Made by a program: the position numbers and the translations under genes. The notes beneath the pieces were generated by a model. That model was given only the letters and a program-made list of their open reading frames with translations. It was not told where the DNA came from and did not search any database. A stretch of 64,000 nucleotides of DNA from Alphaproteobacteria bacterium (GTDB taxonomy: Bacteria; Pseudomonadota; Alphaproteobacteria; CACIAM-22H2): positions 62,001 through 126,000 of the forward strand of contig JAFKFM010000011.1 of assembly GCA_017308135.1 (NCBI GenBank). The letters are read 5' to 3'. Position 1 is the first letter of the stretch, and the number at the start of each line of letters is the position of its first letter. This document shows, one piece after another, positions 52,188 to 62,400 of the stretch.

Positions 52188-52201
52188 TTGACCTGGATCA
52201 A
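52188..52201. promoter_or_regulatory. FNR/FixK box upstream of ccoN
   Basis: TTGACctggATCAA, one mismatch from the consensus TTGAT-N4-ATCAA, 104 bp upstream of the ccoN start. It implies activation of the cbb3 operon at low oxygen. Confidence 0.8.
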
Positions 52202-52304
52202 TGTTTTCCGTCCGTCGAAGGACGATAGTCAAGCATCGGAGTCCAGCCGGGCTTTTTGGCGCCATACTCGACGCCAAGAAGACCGGACAGCAAAGGGGAG
52301 CAAA

Positions 52305-53777
52305 ATGGCACTTGCCGCCACCGCGTCGGGCGCGCCCGCCCACGCCGCAACGGGGGCTGCGCCGGCCTATAACGACGATGTCGTTCGGGCCGCCGCGATC
52401 GCGACGATCTTTTGGGGCTGCGTCGGCTTTTTGGTCGGCGTGGTGATCGCTTCGCAGCTCGCATTCCCCGCGCTCAATCTCGGGCTCGAATGGACGAGCT
52501 TCGGCCGTCTGCGTCCGCTGCACACCTCGGCGGTGATTTTCGCCTTCGGCGGCAACGCGCTGCTCTGCGCCTCCTTCTATATCGTCCAGCGCACCTGCCG
52601 GACGGAAATGTTCATGGGCTCGGCGGGCGCCTGGTTCGTGTTCTGGGGCTATCAGCTTTTCATCGTGATGGCGGCACTCGGTTACGTGATGGGCATCACC
52701 TCGGGCAAGGAATACGCGGAGCCCGAATGGTTCGTGGACCTCTGGCTCACGATCGTCTGGGTCGTCTATCTCGTCGTCTATGCGGGCACGCTGATGAAGC
52801 GCAAGGAACCGCATATCTACGTCGCGAACTGGTTCCTGCTCGCCTTCATCATCACCATCGCGATGCTGCATATCGGCAACAACATCCAACTGCCGGTCAG
52901 CTTCCTGGGCTGGAAGAGCTACACGGTGCCGTCCGGCGTGCAGGATGCGATGATCCAGTGGTGGTACGGCCACAACGCGGTCGGCTTCTTCCTGACCGCG
53001 GGCTTCCTGGGCATGATGTACTACTTCATTCCCAAGGCCGCGAACCGCCCCGTCTATTCCTATCGCCTGTCGATCGTGCACTTCTGGGCGCTGGTCTTCC
53101 TCTATATCTGGGCGGGCCCGCACCATCTGCACTACACCGCGCTGCCCGATTGGGCGCAGACGCTGGGTATGACCTTCTCCATCATGCTGTGGATGCCGTC
53201 CTGGGGCGGCATGATCAACGGCCTGATGACGCTGTCGGGCGCGTGGGACAAGCTGCGCACCGATGCGTCGTTGCGCTTCTCGGTCACCGCCGTCGCCTTC
53301 TACGGCATGTCGACCTTCGAAGGGCCGATGATGTCGATCAAGGCGGTCAATGCGCTGTCGCACTACACCGACTGGACTATCGGCCACGTGCATTCGGGCG
53401 CGATGGGCTGGGTCGGCTTCGTCAGCTTCGGCATGCTCTACTATCTGGTGCCGGTGCTGTGGGGCCGCGCGCTCTATTCGACCCGTCTGGTCGCGTGGCA
53501 TTTCTGGATCGCGACGTTGGGCATCGTGCTCTACATCACCGCGATGTGGGTGTCGGGCATCATGCAAGGCCTGATGTGGCGCGCCTATGACGAGTACGGC
53601 TTCCTGCAATACTCGTTCGTCGAAACGGTCGCCGCGATGCATCCGTTCTACGTGATCCGCGCTTTGGGCGGGGTGCTCTACCTCGCGGGCGCGCTGATCA
53701 TGGCCTACAACTTCTACAAAACCATCACGGCCGGCGCGCCGGTACGCGTCAGCGTGCCGCAAGCGGCCGCGGCCTGA
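52305..53777 (+). CDS. ccoN: cbb3-type cytochrome c oxidase subunit I
   Basis: Catalytic subunit of the high-affinity oxidase: low-spin heme b, heme b3 and CuB, about 12 membrane spans, 490 residues from ATG 52305 (GGGGAGCAAA ribosome binding site). Heme/Cu ligand stretches include [40 protein letters not shown] and [11 protein letters not shown]. First gene of the operon ccoNOQP. Confidence 0.97.
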   Translation: MALAATASGAPAHAATGAAPAYNDDVVRAAAIATIFWGCVGFLVGVVIASQLAFPALNLGLEWTSFGRLRPLHTSAVIFAFGGNALLCASFYIVQRTCRTEMFMGSAGAWFVFWGYQLFIVMAALGYVMGITSGKEYAEPEWFVDLWLTIVWVVYLVVYAGTLMKRKEPHIYVANWFLLAFIITIAMLHIGNNIQLPVSFLGWKSYTVPSGVQDAMIQWWYGHNAVGFFLTAGFLGMMYYFIPKAANRPVYSYRLSIVHFWALVFLYIWAGPHHLHYTALPDWAQTLGMTFSIMLWMPSWGGMINGLMTLSGAWDKLRTDASLRFSVTAVAFYGMSTFEGPMMSIKAVNALSHYTDWTIGHVHSGAMGWVGFVSFGMLYYLVPVLWGRALYSTRLVAWHFWIATLGIVLYITAMWVSGIMQGLMWRAYDEYGFLQYSFVETVAAMHPFYVIRALGGVLYLAGALIMAYNFYKTITAGAPVRVSVPQAAAA

Positions 53778-53792
53778 GGGGGAGGGCGAAAC

Positions 53793-54527
53793 ATGGCCTT
53801 CAAGTTCAGTCACGCGATCTTCGAAAAGAACGTCGTCATCCTGGCCGTCGCCACGCTGATCACGGTCGCCATCGGCGGCTTGGTTCAGATCGTGCCGCTG
53901 TTCGCCAACGAACAGGTCATCGAGCGCGTGGAAGGGGTGCGCCCCTACACGCCGCTCGAACTCGCCGGGCGCAACATCTACATCCGCGAGGGTTGCTATA
54001 ATTGCCATAGCCAGATGATCCGTCCGTTCCGCGACGAGATCGAACGCTACGGCCATTACAGCCTCGCGGCCGAGTCGATGTACGACCATCCCTTCCAATG
54101 GGGATCGAAGCGCACGGGCCCCGATCTCGCGCGCGTCGGCGGCAAGTATTCCGACGATTGGCACGTCGCCCACCTGATCGATCCGCGCGCCGTGGTGCCG
54201 GAATCAATCATGCCGGGCTACGCGTTCATGGCGACGCGGCCCTTGGCGTATGGCGACATCGCCGAACACTTGAAAACGCTGCGCATCATTGGCGTGCCCT
54301 ACACGCAAGCGCAGATCGACAACGCCAAGGCCGATCTGGAAGCGCAACAGAACCCCGACGCCGACGGTGCGGCGGATATCGTCAAGCGCTATCCCAAGAC
54401 GATCGTTTCCACCTTCGGCGGCGACCCCGCCAAGGTCACCGAGATGGACGCGATGGTCGCCTATCTGCAGATGCTCGGCACGCTGGTCGACTTCAAGTCG
54501 GTCCGCCCCGAACAGCTGACGCAGTAA
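53793..54527 (+). CDS. ccoO: cbb3 oxidase subunit II, mono-heme cytochrome c
   Basis: A 244-residue membrane-anchored cytochrome. N-terminal span (residues 10-35), then the single heme c site [15 protein letters not shown] and a distal Met ligand near MPGYAFMA. It passes electrons from CcoP to CcoN. It starts 15 bp after ccoN. Confidence 0.96.
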   Translation: MAFKFSHAIFEKNVVILAVATLITVAIGGLVQIVPLFANEQVIERVEGVRPYTPLELAGRNIYIREGCYNCHSQMIRPFRDEIERYGHYSLAAESMYDHPFQWGSKRTGPDLARVGGKYSDDWHVAHLIDPRAVVPESIMPGYAFMATRPLAYGDIAEHLKTLRIIGVPYTQAQIDNAKADLEAQQNPDADGAADIVKRYPKTIVSTFGGDPAKVTEMDAMVAYLQMLGTLVDFKSVRPEQLTQ

Positions 54528-54541
54528 GGGGGCGCGCCGCC

Positions 54542-54709
54542 ATGGATAAACAGGAAATGATGAGTCTGATCGGCAGCGTCCAGATGGTCTGGCTGGTCGT
54601 GTTCTTCGCGGGGCTTATCGCGTGGGCCTTCTGGCCTTCGCGCCGCGCGGAAATGGACCGCAATTCGCGCATTCCGCTGCGCGACGACAACGACGCCAAC
54701 GGCCGCTGA
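54542..54709 (+). CDS. ccoQ: cbb3 oxidase small subunit
   Basis: A 55-residue single-span protein (QMVWLVVFFAGLIAWAFWPS) between ccoO and ccoP, followed by the polar RRAEMDRNSRIPL tail typical of CcoQ. It stabilises the complex. Confidence 0.9.
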   Translation: MDKQEMMSLIGSVQMVWLVVFFAGLIAWAFWPSRRAEMDRNSRIPLRDDNDANGR

Positions 54710-54730
54710 ACGGGATCCGGGAGCAAATCG

Positions 54731-55600
54731 ATGCCCACCAAGATCGAGAAAGACGAAATCACCGGCACCGAGACCACCGGCCACGAATGGGACGGGATCA
54801 AGGAGCTGAACACCCCGCTGCCGAAATGGTGGCTGTGGACCTTCTACGCGACGATCATCTGGTCGATCGGGTACTTCATCGTGTATCCCGCGTGGCCGAC
54901 GCTGTCGGGCAACACGAAGGGTATGCTGGGCTGGACGCAGCGCATCGAGATCGCGCAGCGTCTGGAGGAAGCCAAGACGGCGCGGGCCCCGTTCGTGGGC
55001 CGGATCGAGAAAGCCTCGCTCGACCAGATCCGCAGCTCGCCCGATCTCTTGAACTTCGCCATGGCCGGCGGGCGTTCGGTCTTCGCCGAAAACTGCGTGC
55101 CCTGCCACGGCGCGGGCGGTTCGGGCGCCAAGGGCTATCCCAACCTCGCCGACGATTCCTGGGTTTGGGGCGGCGCGCTCGACGACATCCACACCACGAT
55201 CGCCTACGGCATCCGCAACGCCAACACGCAATCGCGCGTCAGCCAGATGCCGCGCTTCGGCGCCGACGGCGTGCTGAACGCGAAGCAGATCGACGACGTC
55301 GCCGAATACGTGTTGTCGCTGTCCAAGCGTTCGACGAACGCCGACGCGGTCAAGCGTGGCGAGACGGTGTTCTCGGAAAACTGCGTCGCCTGCCACCAGG
55401 AAGGCGGCGTGGGTTCGACCGATCTGGGGGCCCCCAATCTTGCGGCGAATATCTGGATCTATGGCGGCGACAAAGCCACGATCGTAGAATCCGTGCGCAA
55501 CTCCCGTGCCGGGTCGATGCCGGCTTGGACCGGGCGTCTGGACGACGCCACGATCAAGATGCTCGCCGTCTACGTTCACGCGCTGGGCGGCGGCAAGTAA
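54731..55600 (+). CDS. ccoP: cbb3 oxidase subunit III, di-heme cytochrome c
   Basis: A 289-residue protein with TGHEWDGIKELNTPLPKWWL at the N-terminus, one span, and two heme c sites, ENCVPCHGAGG and ENCVACHQEGG. Met ligands lie in SQMPRFG and GSMPAWTG. Entry point for electrons from soluble cytochrome c. Confidence 0.97.
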   Translation: MPTKIEKDEITGTETTGHEWDGIKELNTPLPKWWLWTFYATIIWSIGYFIVYPAWPTLSGNTKGMLGWTQRIEIAQRLEEAKTARAPFVGRIEKASLDQIRSSPDLLNFAMAGGRSVFAENCVPCHGAGGSGAKGYPNLADDSWVWGGALDDIHTTIAYGIRNANTQSRVSQMPRFGADGVLNAKQIDDVAEYVLSLSKRSTNADAVKRGETVFSENCVACHQEGGVGSTDLGAPNLAANIWIYGGDKATIVESVRNSRAGSMPAWTGRLDDATIKMLAVYVHALGGGK

Positions 55601-55651
55601 GCCGCCGTCCCAGGCATCCTCGCTCGAAGCGGAGGAAGGCAAGGCTCGATC

Positions 55652-57172
55652 ATGGACGGCACGTCTCCCCCCGATGCCGATGCGTCCGCCAACAAGGCGG
55701 GGCATGTCGCGGTCGAAGATGCGGTTTCGACGAAGGTTCAAAAAGCGGCCGCGCCGCTTTACGTCAGCCGCATCAAGGTGCATCCGAAGGATGTGAAGGG
55801 CCTCTACCGCCGCATCAAATGGGCGGTCTTGGCCCTTTGCCTCGCGGTCTATTACCTGGCGCCGTTTCTGCGCTGGGATCGCGGGCCCACGGCGCCCGAT
55901 CAGGCGATCCTGATCGATCTGCCGGGGCGCAAAGCCTATTTCTTCATGATCGAGATCTGGCCGCAGGAAGTCTATTTCCTGACCGGCCTGCTGATTCTGG
56001 CGGCGATCACGCTGTTTCTGGTGACGTCGCTGTTCGGCCGTTTGTGGTGCGGCTATGCCTGCCCGCAAACCGTGTGGACCGATTTGTTCATGTGGGTCGA
56101 ACGCAAGATCGAAGGCGACCGCAACGCGCGCATCAAGCTCGACGCCGCCCCCTATACGGCCGAAAAGATCGTCAAGCGCACGCTCAAGCACGCCGCGTGG
56201 ATCGGCATCGCGCTGGCGACCGGCGGCGCCTGGATCCTCTATTTCGACGATGCGCCGACCGTGGTCCGCGACGTCTTCACCGGCAACGCGACGCTCACCC
56301 AGTATTTTTTCATCGGGATGTTCACGGCCACGACCTATACGCTCGCCGGATGGGCGCGCGAACAGGTCTGCACCTATATGTGCCCGTGGCCGCGCTTCCA
56401 GGGCGCAATGCTCGACGACCAAAGCTATGTCGTCACGTACGAGGATTGGCGCGGGGAAAAGCGCGGCAAGCTCGCCAAGGCCGCACCGGGCGTCGACCCG
56501 TGGGCCGGACGCGGCGATTGCGTCGATTGCAATTCCTGCGTCGCCGTCTGCCCGACGGGCATCGATATCCGCGACGGCCAGCAGCTCGAATGCATCGGCT
56601 GCGGGCTTTGCATCGACGCGTGCGACGCGGTGATGGACAAGGTCGGCCGCCCGCGCGGGTTGATCCGCTTCGACACGCTGGCGAACCAAGCCTGCCGCGC
56701 CAAGGGCGAGCCGGCGACGCATAAATTCGTCCGCCCGCGCACGCTGATCTATGCGGGCGTGCTCGCGTTCGTCGGCGCCGTCATGCTCGTGGCGCTGTTG
56801 TCGCGCGCCACGGTGGAGCTCAACGTGCTGCGCGACCGCGCACCGCTTTTCGTCACGTTGTCGGACGGCAATATCCGCAACGCCTATACGATCCATGTGC
56901 TGAACAAGACGCACGCGCCGCGCGACTTCACGCTCGCCGTGTCGGGTCTGCAAGGGGCCGTGCTCGGCGTGGCGGGATCGGACGTGGCGGCCGCACCCGT
57001 CGTAACCTTGGCCGCCAAGCCCGATTCGGTCGCGACCTATCGCGTGTTCGTGACCGTGCCGTCGCAAAGCGTGCGCGGCAAGGCGTCGTCGCCCGTGCGT
57101 TTCGATCTGAAGCCCCGCGAAGGGCGGGGCCATGCGGATTACGATTCCGTCTTCCTCGCCCCCGGACGGTAG
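55652..57172 (+). CDS. ccoG: cbb3 oxidase assembly ferredoxin-like protein
   Basis: A 506-residue membrane protein (FixG/RdxA) with about five spans and a cytoplasmic dicluster region: CVDCNSCVAVCPTGIDIRDG and CIGCGLCIDACD bind two [4Fe-4S] clusters. CcoG reduces Cu(II) to Cu(I) for CuB insertion. A large periplasmic Ig-like C-terminus follows. It starts 51 bp after ccoP. Confidence 0.95.
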   Translation: MDGTSPPDADASANKAGHVAVEDAVSTKVQKAAAPLYVSRIKVHPKDVKGLYRRIKWAVLALCLAVYYLAPFLRWDRGPTAPDQAILIDLPGRKAYFFMIEIWPQEVYFLTGLLILAAITLFLVTSLFGRLWCGYACPQTVWTDLFMWVERKIEGDRNARIKLDAAPYTAEKIVKRTLKHAAWIGIALATGGAWILYFDDAPTVVRDVFTGNATLTQYFFIGMFTATTYTLAGWAREQVCTYMCPWPRFQGAMLDDQSYVVTYEDWRGEKRGKLAKAAPGVDPWAGRGDCVDCNSCVAVCPTGIDIRDGQQLECIGCGLCIDACDAVMDKVGRPRGLIRFDTLANQACRAKGEPATHKFVRPRTLIYAGVLAFVGAVMLVALLSRATVELNVLRDRAPLFVTLSDGNIRNAYTIHVLNKTHAPRDFTLAVSGLQGAVLGVAGSDVAAAPVVTLAAKPDSVATYRVFVTVPSQSVRGKASSPVRFDLKPREGRGHADYDSVFLAPGR

Positions 57173-57181
57173 GAGAGCATT

Positions 57182-57661
57182 ATGAACGTCGCCGGTTTCC
57201 GCCTGTCGCCCGAACGTCATTTGTGGCTGGTCTATCCGCTCGCCTTCGTCGCGGTGCTGATCGCCAACGGGGCGCTCGTCTATTTCGCGCTGTCGTCGTG
57301 GCCGGGCCTCGCCTACGACAACGCCTATGAGCGCGGACGCAAATACAATCAGGTGCTGCGCGAGGAAGACCGCGAAAACGCGCTCGGCTGGAAGATGGAC
57401 ATCCATCGCGACGGCGACATGGTCACCGTGCGCGCGCAGGATGCGGCCGCGAAGCCGCTGTCGGATCTCGACGTGACGGCGATTCTCGTGCGCCCGGTTG
57501 GCGGCACGCCGAACCGGACCTATAAATTCCGCTCGGTGGCGCCGGGGACCTATACGGGTGACATCGAATTGCCGATGCCGGGCCAATGGGAATTGCGCGT
57601 CGTCGCCGAAGGCACGCAAGGCGGGCGCGCCCACGAATTCGTGCGCTTCTTCGTGCGCTGA
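57182..57661 (+). CDS. ccoH: cbb3 oxidase assembly protein FixH
   Basis: A 159-residue protein with one N-terminal span and a periplasmic FixH domain (ALGWKMDIHRDGDMVTVRA, MPGQWELRVVAEG). It assists assembly and stability of CcoN. It lies 9 bp after ccoG and 9 bp before ccoI. Confidence 0.93.
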   Translation: MNVAGFRLSPERHLWLVYPLAFVAVLIANGALVYFALSSWPGLAYDNAYERGRKYNQVLREEDRENALGWKMDIHRDGDMVTVRAQDAAAKPLSDLDVTAILVRPVGGTPNRTYKFRSVAPGTYTGDIELPMPGQWELRVVAEGTQGGRAHEFVRFFVR

Positions 57662-57670
57662 GGCTTTTGG

Positions 57671-60025
57671 ATGGCCCCCCTCGACGATCTTGCGACACGC
57701 GCCGACGCCGCAGCTTGCGTGCATTGCGCCGCACCGGTCGCACCGGGCACGCGGTTTTGTTGCACGGGCTGCGAGGGTGCTTACGAAGCGGTGAAGGGCC
57801 TGGGCCTTGACGCGTTCTACGCGCGGCGCACGGCGCCCAGCGCGAAGCCGCAGGACGACGGGGTCATCCAGGATTACGCGTCGCGCGTGAACGTGTCGCC
57901 CGAAGGGGTGGCGACGCTGCATTTGATGGTCGAAGGCATCACCTGTGCGGCCTGCGTTTGGCTCATCGAAAGCGTCTATGCGCGCGAGCCGGACGTGCTC
58001 GACGCGCGGGTCAATCTGTCGACCGGGCGGCTCGTCCTCAAATGGAAGGGCGATGCGGCGCGCGCCGATGCGCTGGTCGCGGTTGCGGCCAAGCTCGGCT
58101 TCCGCTTCGTGCCCTTCGATCCTTCTTGCCTGACGCGCGCGGGCGACGCGGAAGAACGCGATCTGCTGCGCGCGACCGGTGTCGCGGGCTTCGCCGCCGG
58201 CAACGTGATGATGCTGTCGCTGGCCGTCTGGGTCGGCAGCGATATGGGCCCGGCGACCAAGGATCTGCTGCATTGGGTGTCGGCGCTGATCGGCTTGCCC
58301 TGTATCTTCTATGCGGGACTGCCGTTCTATCGCTCGGCCATCGGGGCGCTACGCGGCGGCCGCGTCAATATGGACGTGCCCATCGCCGTGGGCATCACCA
58401 TGACGGCGGCGATGAGCCTCTCCGAGACCATTCGCTCGGGCCCCTACGCCTATTTCGACGCGGCGCTGACGCTGCTGTTCTTCCTGCTGGCGGGCCGCTA
58501 TCTCGACCGGCGCGCGCGCGGCAAGGCGCGCGAAACGGCCGAACATCTGCTGGCCTTGCGCGCGGCCCCGGTCACGGTGATCGATCCGGAAGGGCGTGCG
58601 CGCGCCATTCCGGTCGACGCGGTGAAGGCCGGGGATTTCGTCCAGGTCGCGGCGGGCGAGCGTATCGGCGTGGACGGCGAAATCCTGTCCGGCGTCACCG
58701 ATCTCGACACCAGCCTCGTCACCGGCGAATCGCTGCCGCGCGGCGCCAAGCCCGGCGACCCGGTATTCGCCGGCATGATCAATCTGGGCGCGCCCTTGCG
58801 TTTGCGCGCGACCGCGACGGGCGAGAACACGCTGCTCGCCGAGATCGTCCGTTTGGTCGAAGCGGCCGAAGGCGGGCGCTCGCGCTTCGTCGCGATCTCC
58901 GAACGCGTCACGCGGCTCTATGCGCCTGTCGTGCATATCACCGCGCTGGCGACGTTCCTGGGCTGGTATTTCCTGATCGGTGTGGATTGGCAGGTGGCGA
59001 TGCTCTACGCCGTCGCCACGTTGATCATCACCTGTCCCTGCGCGCTGGGCTTGGCCGTGCCGTCGGTGCAGGTCGTCGCCTCGGGCCGCTTGCTGAAAAG
59101 CGGCGTGCTGCTGAAAAACGCGACGGCGCTCGAACGCCTCGCCCAGATCGACACGATCGTGTTCGACAAGACCGGCACGCTGACCCAAGGCCGCCCGGTC
59201 CTGGCCGACGATCCGGCGCGCGCGAAGGACGATCACCGTTTCGCCGCGTCGATGGCCGCCGCCTCGCGCCATCCCTTGTCGCGCGCTTTGGCCGCGACGA
59301 TCCGCGATGTATCGGTTGCCGTCGGCGTCGTCGAACATCCCGGCCAGGGTCTGACGCTGGGCCAAGCGAAGCTTGGCAGCCGCGCTTTCGTGCGCGTGGA
59401 CGATGTGCTGGCGGGCCCCGCGACAGGACCCGAGCTATGGCTCGATCGCGGCGACGGGCGCAAGATCCGCTTCGCCTTCGAAGATGCGCCCCGCGACGAC
59501 GCGGCCGAGACGATCGCGCGTCTGATGCGCGAGGGCTACGCGGTCGAACTGCTATCGGGCGATCGGCGCGAGACCGTGCGCGATGTCGCGGCGATGCTGG
59601 GGATTTCCGAGTGGCGGGCGGAAGCCAATCCGGCGGCGAAGGCGGCGCGGCTTGCCGAACTCGCCGCGTCGGGCCGCAACGTTCTGATGGTCGGCGACGG
59701 GCTCAACGACGCGCCCGCCTTGGCCGCCGCACACGCATCCTTGTCGCCCGCGACGGGGGCGGATGTGGCGCAAGTCGCGGCCGACGCGGTGTTCCAAGGG
59801 GCCGGGTTGTCGGCGGTGGGCGAATTGCTCGATGTCGCGCGCCGGGCGCGCGAACTCGTGCGCCATAACATCGCGGCGTCGATCGTCTATAATGCGCTGG
59901 CCGTACCCGCCGCCGTGCTCGGCTATGTCACGCCGCCGCTCGCGGCGTTCCTGATGTCGTCGTCGTCGATCTACGTCGTCGTCAACGCTTTGCGCCTGGG
60001 AAGAACGCGATGGACACGCTCCTGA
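57671..60025 (+). CDS. ccoI: Copper-exporting P-type ATPase for oxidase assembly (FixI/CopA2)
   Basis: A 784-residue P1B ATPase. An extra N-terminal zinc-ribbon-like region (ACVHCAAPVAPGTRFCCTGC) precedes the HMA-like domain (GITCAACVWLIES), as in FixI. Then TGES, the TCPCALGLAVPS copper channel motif, DKTGTLTQG, SRHPLSRAL and GDGLNDAPAL. It delivers Cu(I) to the periplasm for cbb3 maturation rather than for resistance. Overlaps ccoS by 16 bp. Confidence 0.95.
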   Translation: MAPLDDLATRADAAACVHCAAPVAPGTRFCCTGCEGAYEAVKGLGLDAFYARRTAPSAKPQDDGVIQDYASRVNVSPEGVATLHLMVEGITCAACVWLIESVYAREPDVLDARVNLSTGRLVLKWKGDAARADALVAVAAKLGFRFVPFDPSCLTRAGDAEERDLLRATGVAGFAAGNVMMLSLAVWVGSDMGPATKDLLHWVSALIGLPCIFYAGLPFYRSAIGALRGGRVNMDVPIAVGITMTAAMSLSETIRSGPYAYFDAALTLLFFLLAGRYLDRRARGKARETAEHLLALRAAPVTVIDPEGRARAIPVDAVKAGDFVQVAAGERIGVDGEILSGVTDLDTSLVTGESLPRGAKPGDPVFAGMINLGAPLRLRATATGENTLLAEIVRLVEAAEGGRSRFVAISERVTRLYAPVVHITALATFLGWYFLIGVDWQVAMLYAVATLIITCPCALGLAVPSVQVVASGRLLKSGVLLKNATALERLAQIDTIVFDKTGTLTQGRPVLADDPARAKDDHRFAASMAAASRHPLSRALAATIRDVSVAVGVVEHPGQGLTLGQAKLGSRAFVRVDDVLAGPATGPELWLDRGDGRKIRFAFEDAPRDDAAETIARLMREGYAVELLSGDRRETVRDVAAMLGISEWRAEANPAAKAARLAELAASGRNVLMVGDGLNDAPALAAAHASLSPATGADVAQVAADAVFQGAGLSAVGELLDVARRARELVRHNIAASIVYNALAVPAAVLGYVTPPLAAFLMSSSSIYVVVNALRLGRTRWTRS

Positions 60026-60162
60026 TCCTCATCCCCGTGGCGCTGGTCGCGTCGCTGCTGGCGCTGGTCGCGTTCCTGTGGTCGTTGCGCTCGGGCCAGT
60101 ACGAGGATCTCGACGGGGCCGCATCGCGCATCCTGTTCGACGACGAAAAACCGAAACGCTGA
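60010..60162 (+). CDS. ccoS: cbb3 oxidase maturation protein CcoS
   Basis: A 50-residue single-span protein: MDTLLILIPVALVASLLALV then FLWSLRSGQYEDLDG and a basic end. The LRSGQYEDLDGxAxRIL motif is diagnostic. Needed for heme/copper insertion into CcoN. Confidence 0.93.
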   Translation: MDTLLILIPVALVASLLALVAFLWSLRSGQYEDLDGAASRILFDDEKPKR

Positions 60163-60204
60163 GGCGCTTGCGGGGCGCCGCGCGCCGGGGCATGGTTCCG
60201 CCCC

Positions 60205-61155
60205 ATGTCCCACGATCTCGATCCCGAAATCGCCGCCGTCCTCGCCGAAACCGTCCAGCGTTTCGGCCCGGCCCCCAATCATCTGCCCGGCAATCCGGTC
60301 GCCGCACGCCAGGATGTCGAGCTGCGCCGCGCCTTCGTCAATCTCGGCGGGCCGCAGATGCGCGAAAAGCGCGATTTGACGATCGATCTTGCCGGCCGTT
60401 CGATCCCGGCACGCTTCTTCGTGCCGGAGGGCGAGATGCGCGGCCTGCTCGTGTGGTTCCACGGCGGCGGCTGGGTGCAAGGCTCGATCGACACGCATGA
60501 CCGTCTGTGCCGCGCGCTGGCGGCCGGGGCGGGCACGCGCGTTTTGTCTGTGGGCTATCGCAAGGCGCCGGAATTTCCGTTCCCGGTGCCGCTCGACGAT
60601 TGTTTCGACGCCTTCGTTTGGGCGCGCAAAAACGCCGAAACGCTGGGCGCCACGCCGGACAAGCTCGCGGTCGGCGGCGATTCCGCCGGCGGCAATCTCG
60701 CCTTCGGCGTCTCGGTGCGCTTGGCCGCACAAGGTCTGGCGGTCCCGGCCGCGCATATCGGCGTCTACGGTGTCTATGATTGCGATCTCGATACGCAATC
60801 CTATCTCGCCCCGTTCGGCGATGGACGCTTCGGGCTTAGCCGCGCGGCGATGGCGATGTATTGGGACATGTATTGCCCCGACGCGAAGCGCCGTGAACAT
60901 CCGGAAGCCTCGCCTTTGCGCGCATCCGACATGACGATCTTCAAGCGGCCTTACATCATGGCCGCGGGTCTCGATCCCTTACGCGACGACAGCCGCCGGA
61001 TGCGCGACAAGCTGGTCGAAGCGGGCGTCGATACGGTCTATGTCGAATTCCCGCGCGCCAATCACGCTTTCGTGCATCTGGGCGCATTCGCCGCCGTGTC
61101 GCGCGAAACGGTCGCGCAGATGTCCGCGCATCTGGCGCGCGCGTTTTCGGTTTAG
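60205..61155 (+). CDS. Alpha/beta-hydrolase, hormone-sensitive-lipase type esterase
   Basis: A 316-residue carboxylesterase of family IV. The oxyanion motif is WFHGGGWVQGS, the nucleophile is Ser in VGGDSAGGNLA, the acid is Asp in AGLDPLRDDSR and the base is His in RANHAFVHL. Natural substrate unknown; likely short acyl esters. Confidence 0.88.
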   Translation: MSHDLDPEIAAVLAETVQRFGPAPNHLPGNPVAARQDVELRRAFVNLGGPQMREKRDLTIDLAGRSIPARFFVPEGEMRGLLVWFHGGGWVQGSIDTHDRLCRALAAGAGTRVLSVGYRKAPEFPFPVPLDDCFDAFVWARKNAETLGATPDKLAVGGDSAGGNLAFGVSVRLAAQGLAVPAAHIGVYGVYDCDLDTQSYLAPFGDGRFGLSRAAMAMYWDMYCPDAKRREHPEASPLRASDMTIFKRPYIMAAGLDPLRDDSRRMRDKLVEAGVDTVYVEFPRANHAFVHLGAFAAVSRETVAQMSAHLARAFSV

Positions 61156-61799
61156 ACGGGCAGGCGTAGGGCGCTTTTGCCGATGACGGCGCCGATGGCG
61201 GCGACCGCGGCCACGGCCGTGCCGTGCCACAGCAGGATCATCGTCGCGGTATCGAGGCTGTGGAACGTCTCCAGCGTCGCCGACGCGAAGGCGGAAACGG
61301 CCAATGCCGCCCAAGCGCCCGTCGCGACGGGGGCGAGCGGGGCGGCCTTGCGCAGCATCCAGCCGAGCACGAGGCCGAGGGGTATGCTCGTTTGCAGGAT
61401 GACCTGCACGCAATGCCAACTCGTGCCGATATGCGAATAACCGTAGGCGACGAGTTCGCCAAGGCATCCCGCACCCAGCGTGCCGAGCCACACGGCAAGC
61501 GGCGGGATCGGCAGCAGGAAAAGCCAGCGCGGCGCGCCGGGCACGGACAAATGGAACACCGCGACGGTGGCGAGGATGCCGGTCAATACCGAGGCGAGCC
61601 ACGGCACCATGAAAACGGGCTGGTTCAGGCGCGCGAGGAACATCTCGCTCGGCCCGTAGTAAAGCGCGATCGCCAGCAGGCAGGGCGCCGCGAAGGCGAG
61701 GTAGCGCAGCGCGCGGCTAATGGGGCCGGCGAGCGGCTTCACGGGCCGCACTTCGGCACTTAAGGCGCCGATCAGATTTTCGGTTTCGCGCGTCGTCAT
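61152..61799 (-). CDS. NrsF-family anti-sigma factor (DUF1109)
   Basis: About 215 residues from ATG 61799, with six membrane spans after a short cytoplasmic N-terminus (TTRETENLIGALSAEVRPV) that would hold the sigma factor. HCVQVILQTSIPLGLVLGWM with the Cys is typical of NrsF. Its start overlaps the sigma gene's stop (ATGA). Confidence 0.88.
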   Translation of the reverse strand: MTTRETENLIGALSAEVRPVKPLAGPISRALRYLAFAAPCLLAIALYYGPSEMFLARLNQPVFMVPWLASVLTGILATVAVFHLSVPGAPRWLFLLPIPPLAVWLGTLGAGCLGELVAYGYSHIGTSWHCVQVILQTSIPLGLVLGWMLRKAAPLAPVATGAWAALAVSAFASATLETFHSLDTATMILLWHGTAVAAVAAIGAVIGKSALRLPV

Positions 61800-62350
61800 G
61801 TGGTTTCCTTCTTCCACATCTTGCGCAGATTCGCCAAGGCGCGATGCGTGGCGACCTTCAGCGCGGTGATCGACTGGCCCGATTGGGCGGCGGCCTCGGC
61901 CAGCGACATTTCCTTCAGCTTCAACATCTCCACCGCCTGGCGCTGACCGGGAGGCAATTTGGCGACCCAGCGCCGCACCGTCTCGCTTGAATCACCGCGA
62001 TCCAGTTCCCGGTTCGATTCGGGATCGGCGAAGGTTTCGGCCGCATGGTCGGGCATCGCGACTTCGTTGCGCGAAATCCCGGTTCGCCGGCGGCGCCAAT
62101 CGACCGCGCGCCGTCGCGCGATCGCGGTCAGCCACGGCCGCACGGGGCGGGCGGGGTCGTAGGTGTGGCGGATGGCGTGGATGGTGATCAGCGCTTCCTG
62201 CACCACGTCCTCGATCGCGTCGGCGGGAATGCCGGTGCGCGCGACGATGGCGCGTAAGAATCCTGCACTCTCGCCCAGGAAACGGCGATAGGCGGCTTCG
62301 TCGCCCTGTTGGGCGCGGGCGAGCAAATCGGGCCAGTCGTCGTCGCGCAT
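61796..62350 (-). CDS. ECF sigma factor, SigF-like
   Basis: About 184 residues from ATG 62350. Sigma-2 region VVQEALITIHAIRHTYDPAR, and sigma-4 QRQAVEMLKLKEMSLAEAAA with ITALKVATHRALANLRK as the HTH. The pairing with NrsF marks the SigF/NrsF oxidative or metal stress group. Confidence 0.9.
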   Translation of the reverse strand: MRDDDWPDLLARAQQGDEAAYRRFLGESAGFLRAIVARTGIPADAIEDVVQEALITIHAIRHTYDPARPVRPWLTAIARRRAVDWRRRRTGISRNEVAMPDHAAETFADPESNRELDRGDSSETVRRWVAKLPPGQRQAVEMLKLKEMSLAEAAAQSGQSITALKVATHRALANLRKMWKKETT

Positions 62351-62400
62351 GGGCTCGACGATGGCACGGCCCTGGGGGGCGACGCCACAGATCGCGGCGC

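Noticed and set aside
51354..54173. 939-codon minus-strand open frame
   Set aside because: Overlaps ccoN and DUF2189 in another frame, and its translation is Arg/Asp/His-rich with no family features.
54461..58273. 1270-codon open frame on the minus strand
   Set aside because: It is fully antisense to ccoO-ccoI, has low-complexity Arg/His/Asp-rich translation and no domain. It is a shadow of GC-rich codon bias in the cco genes.
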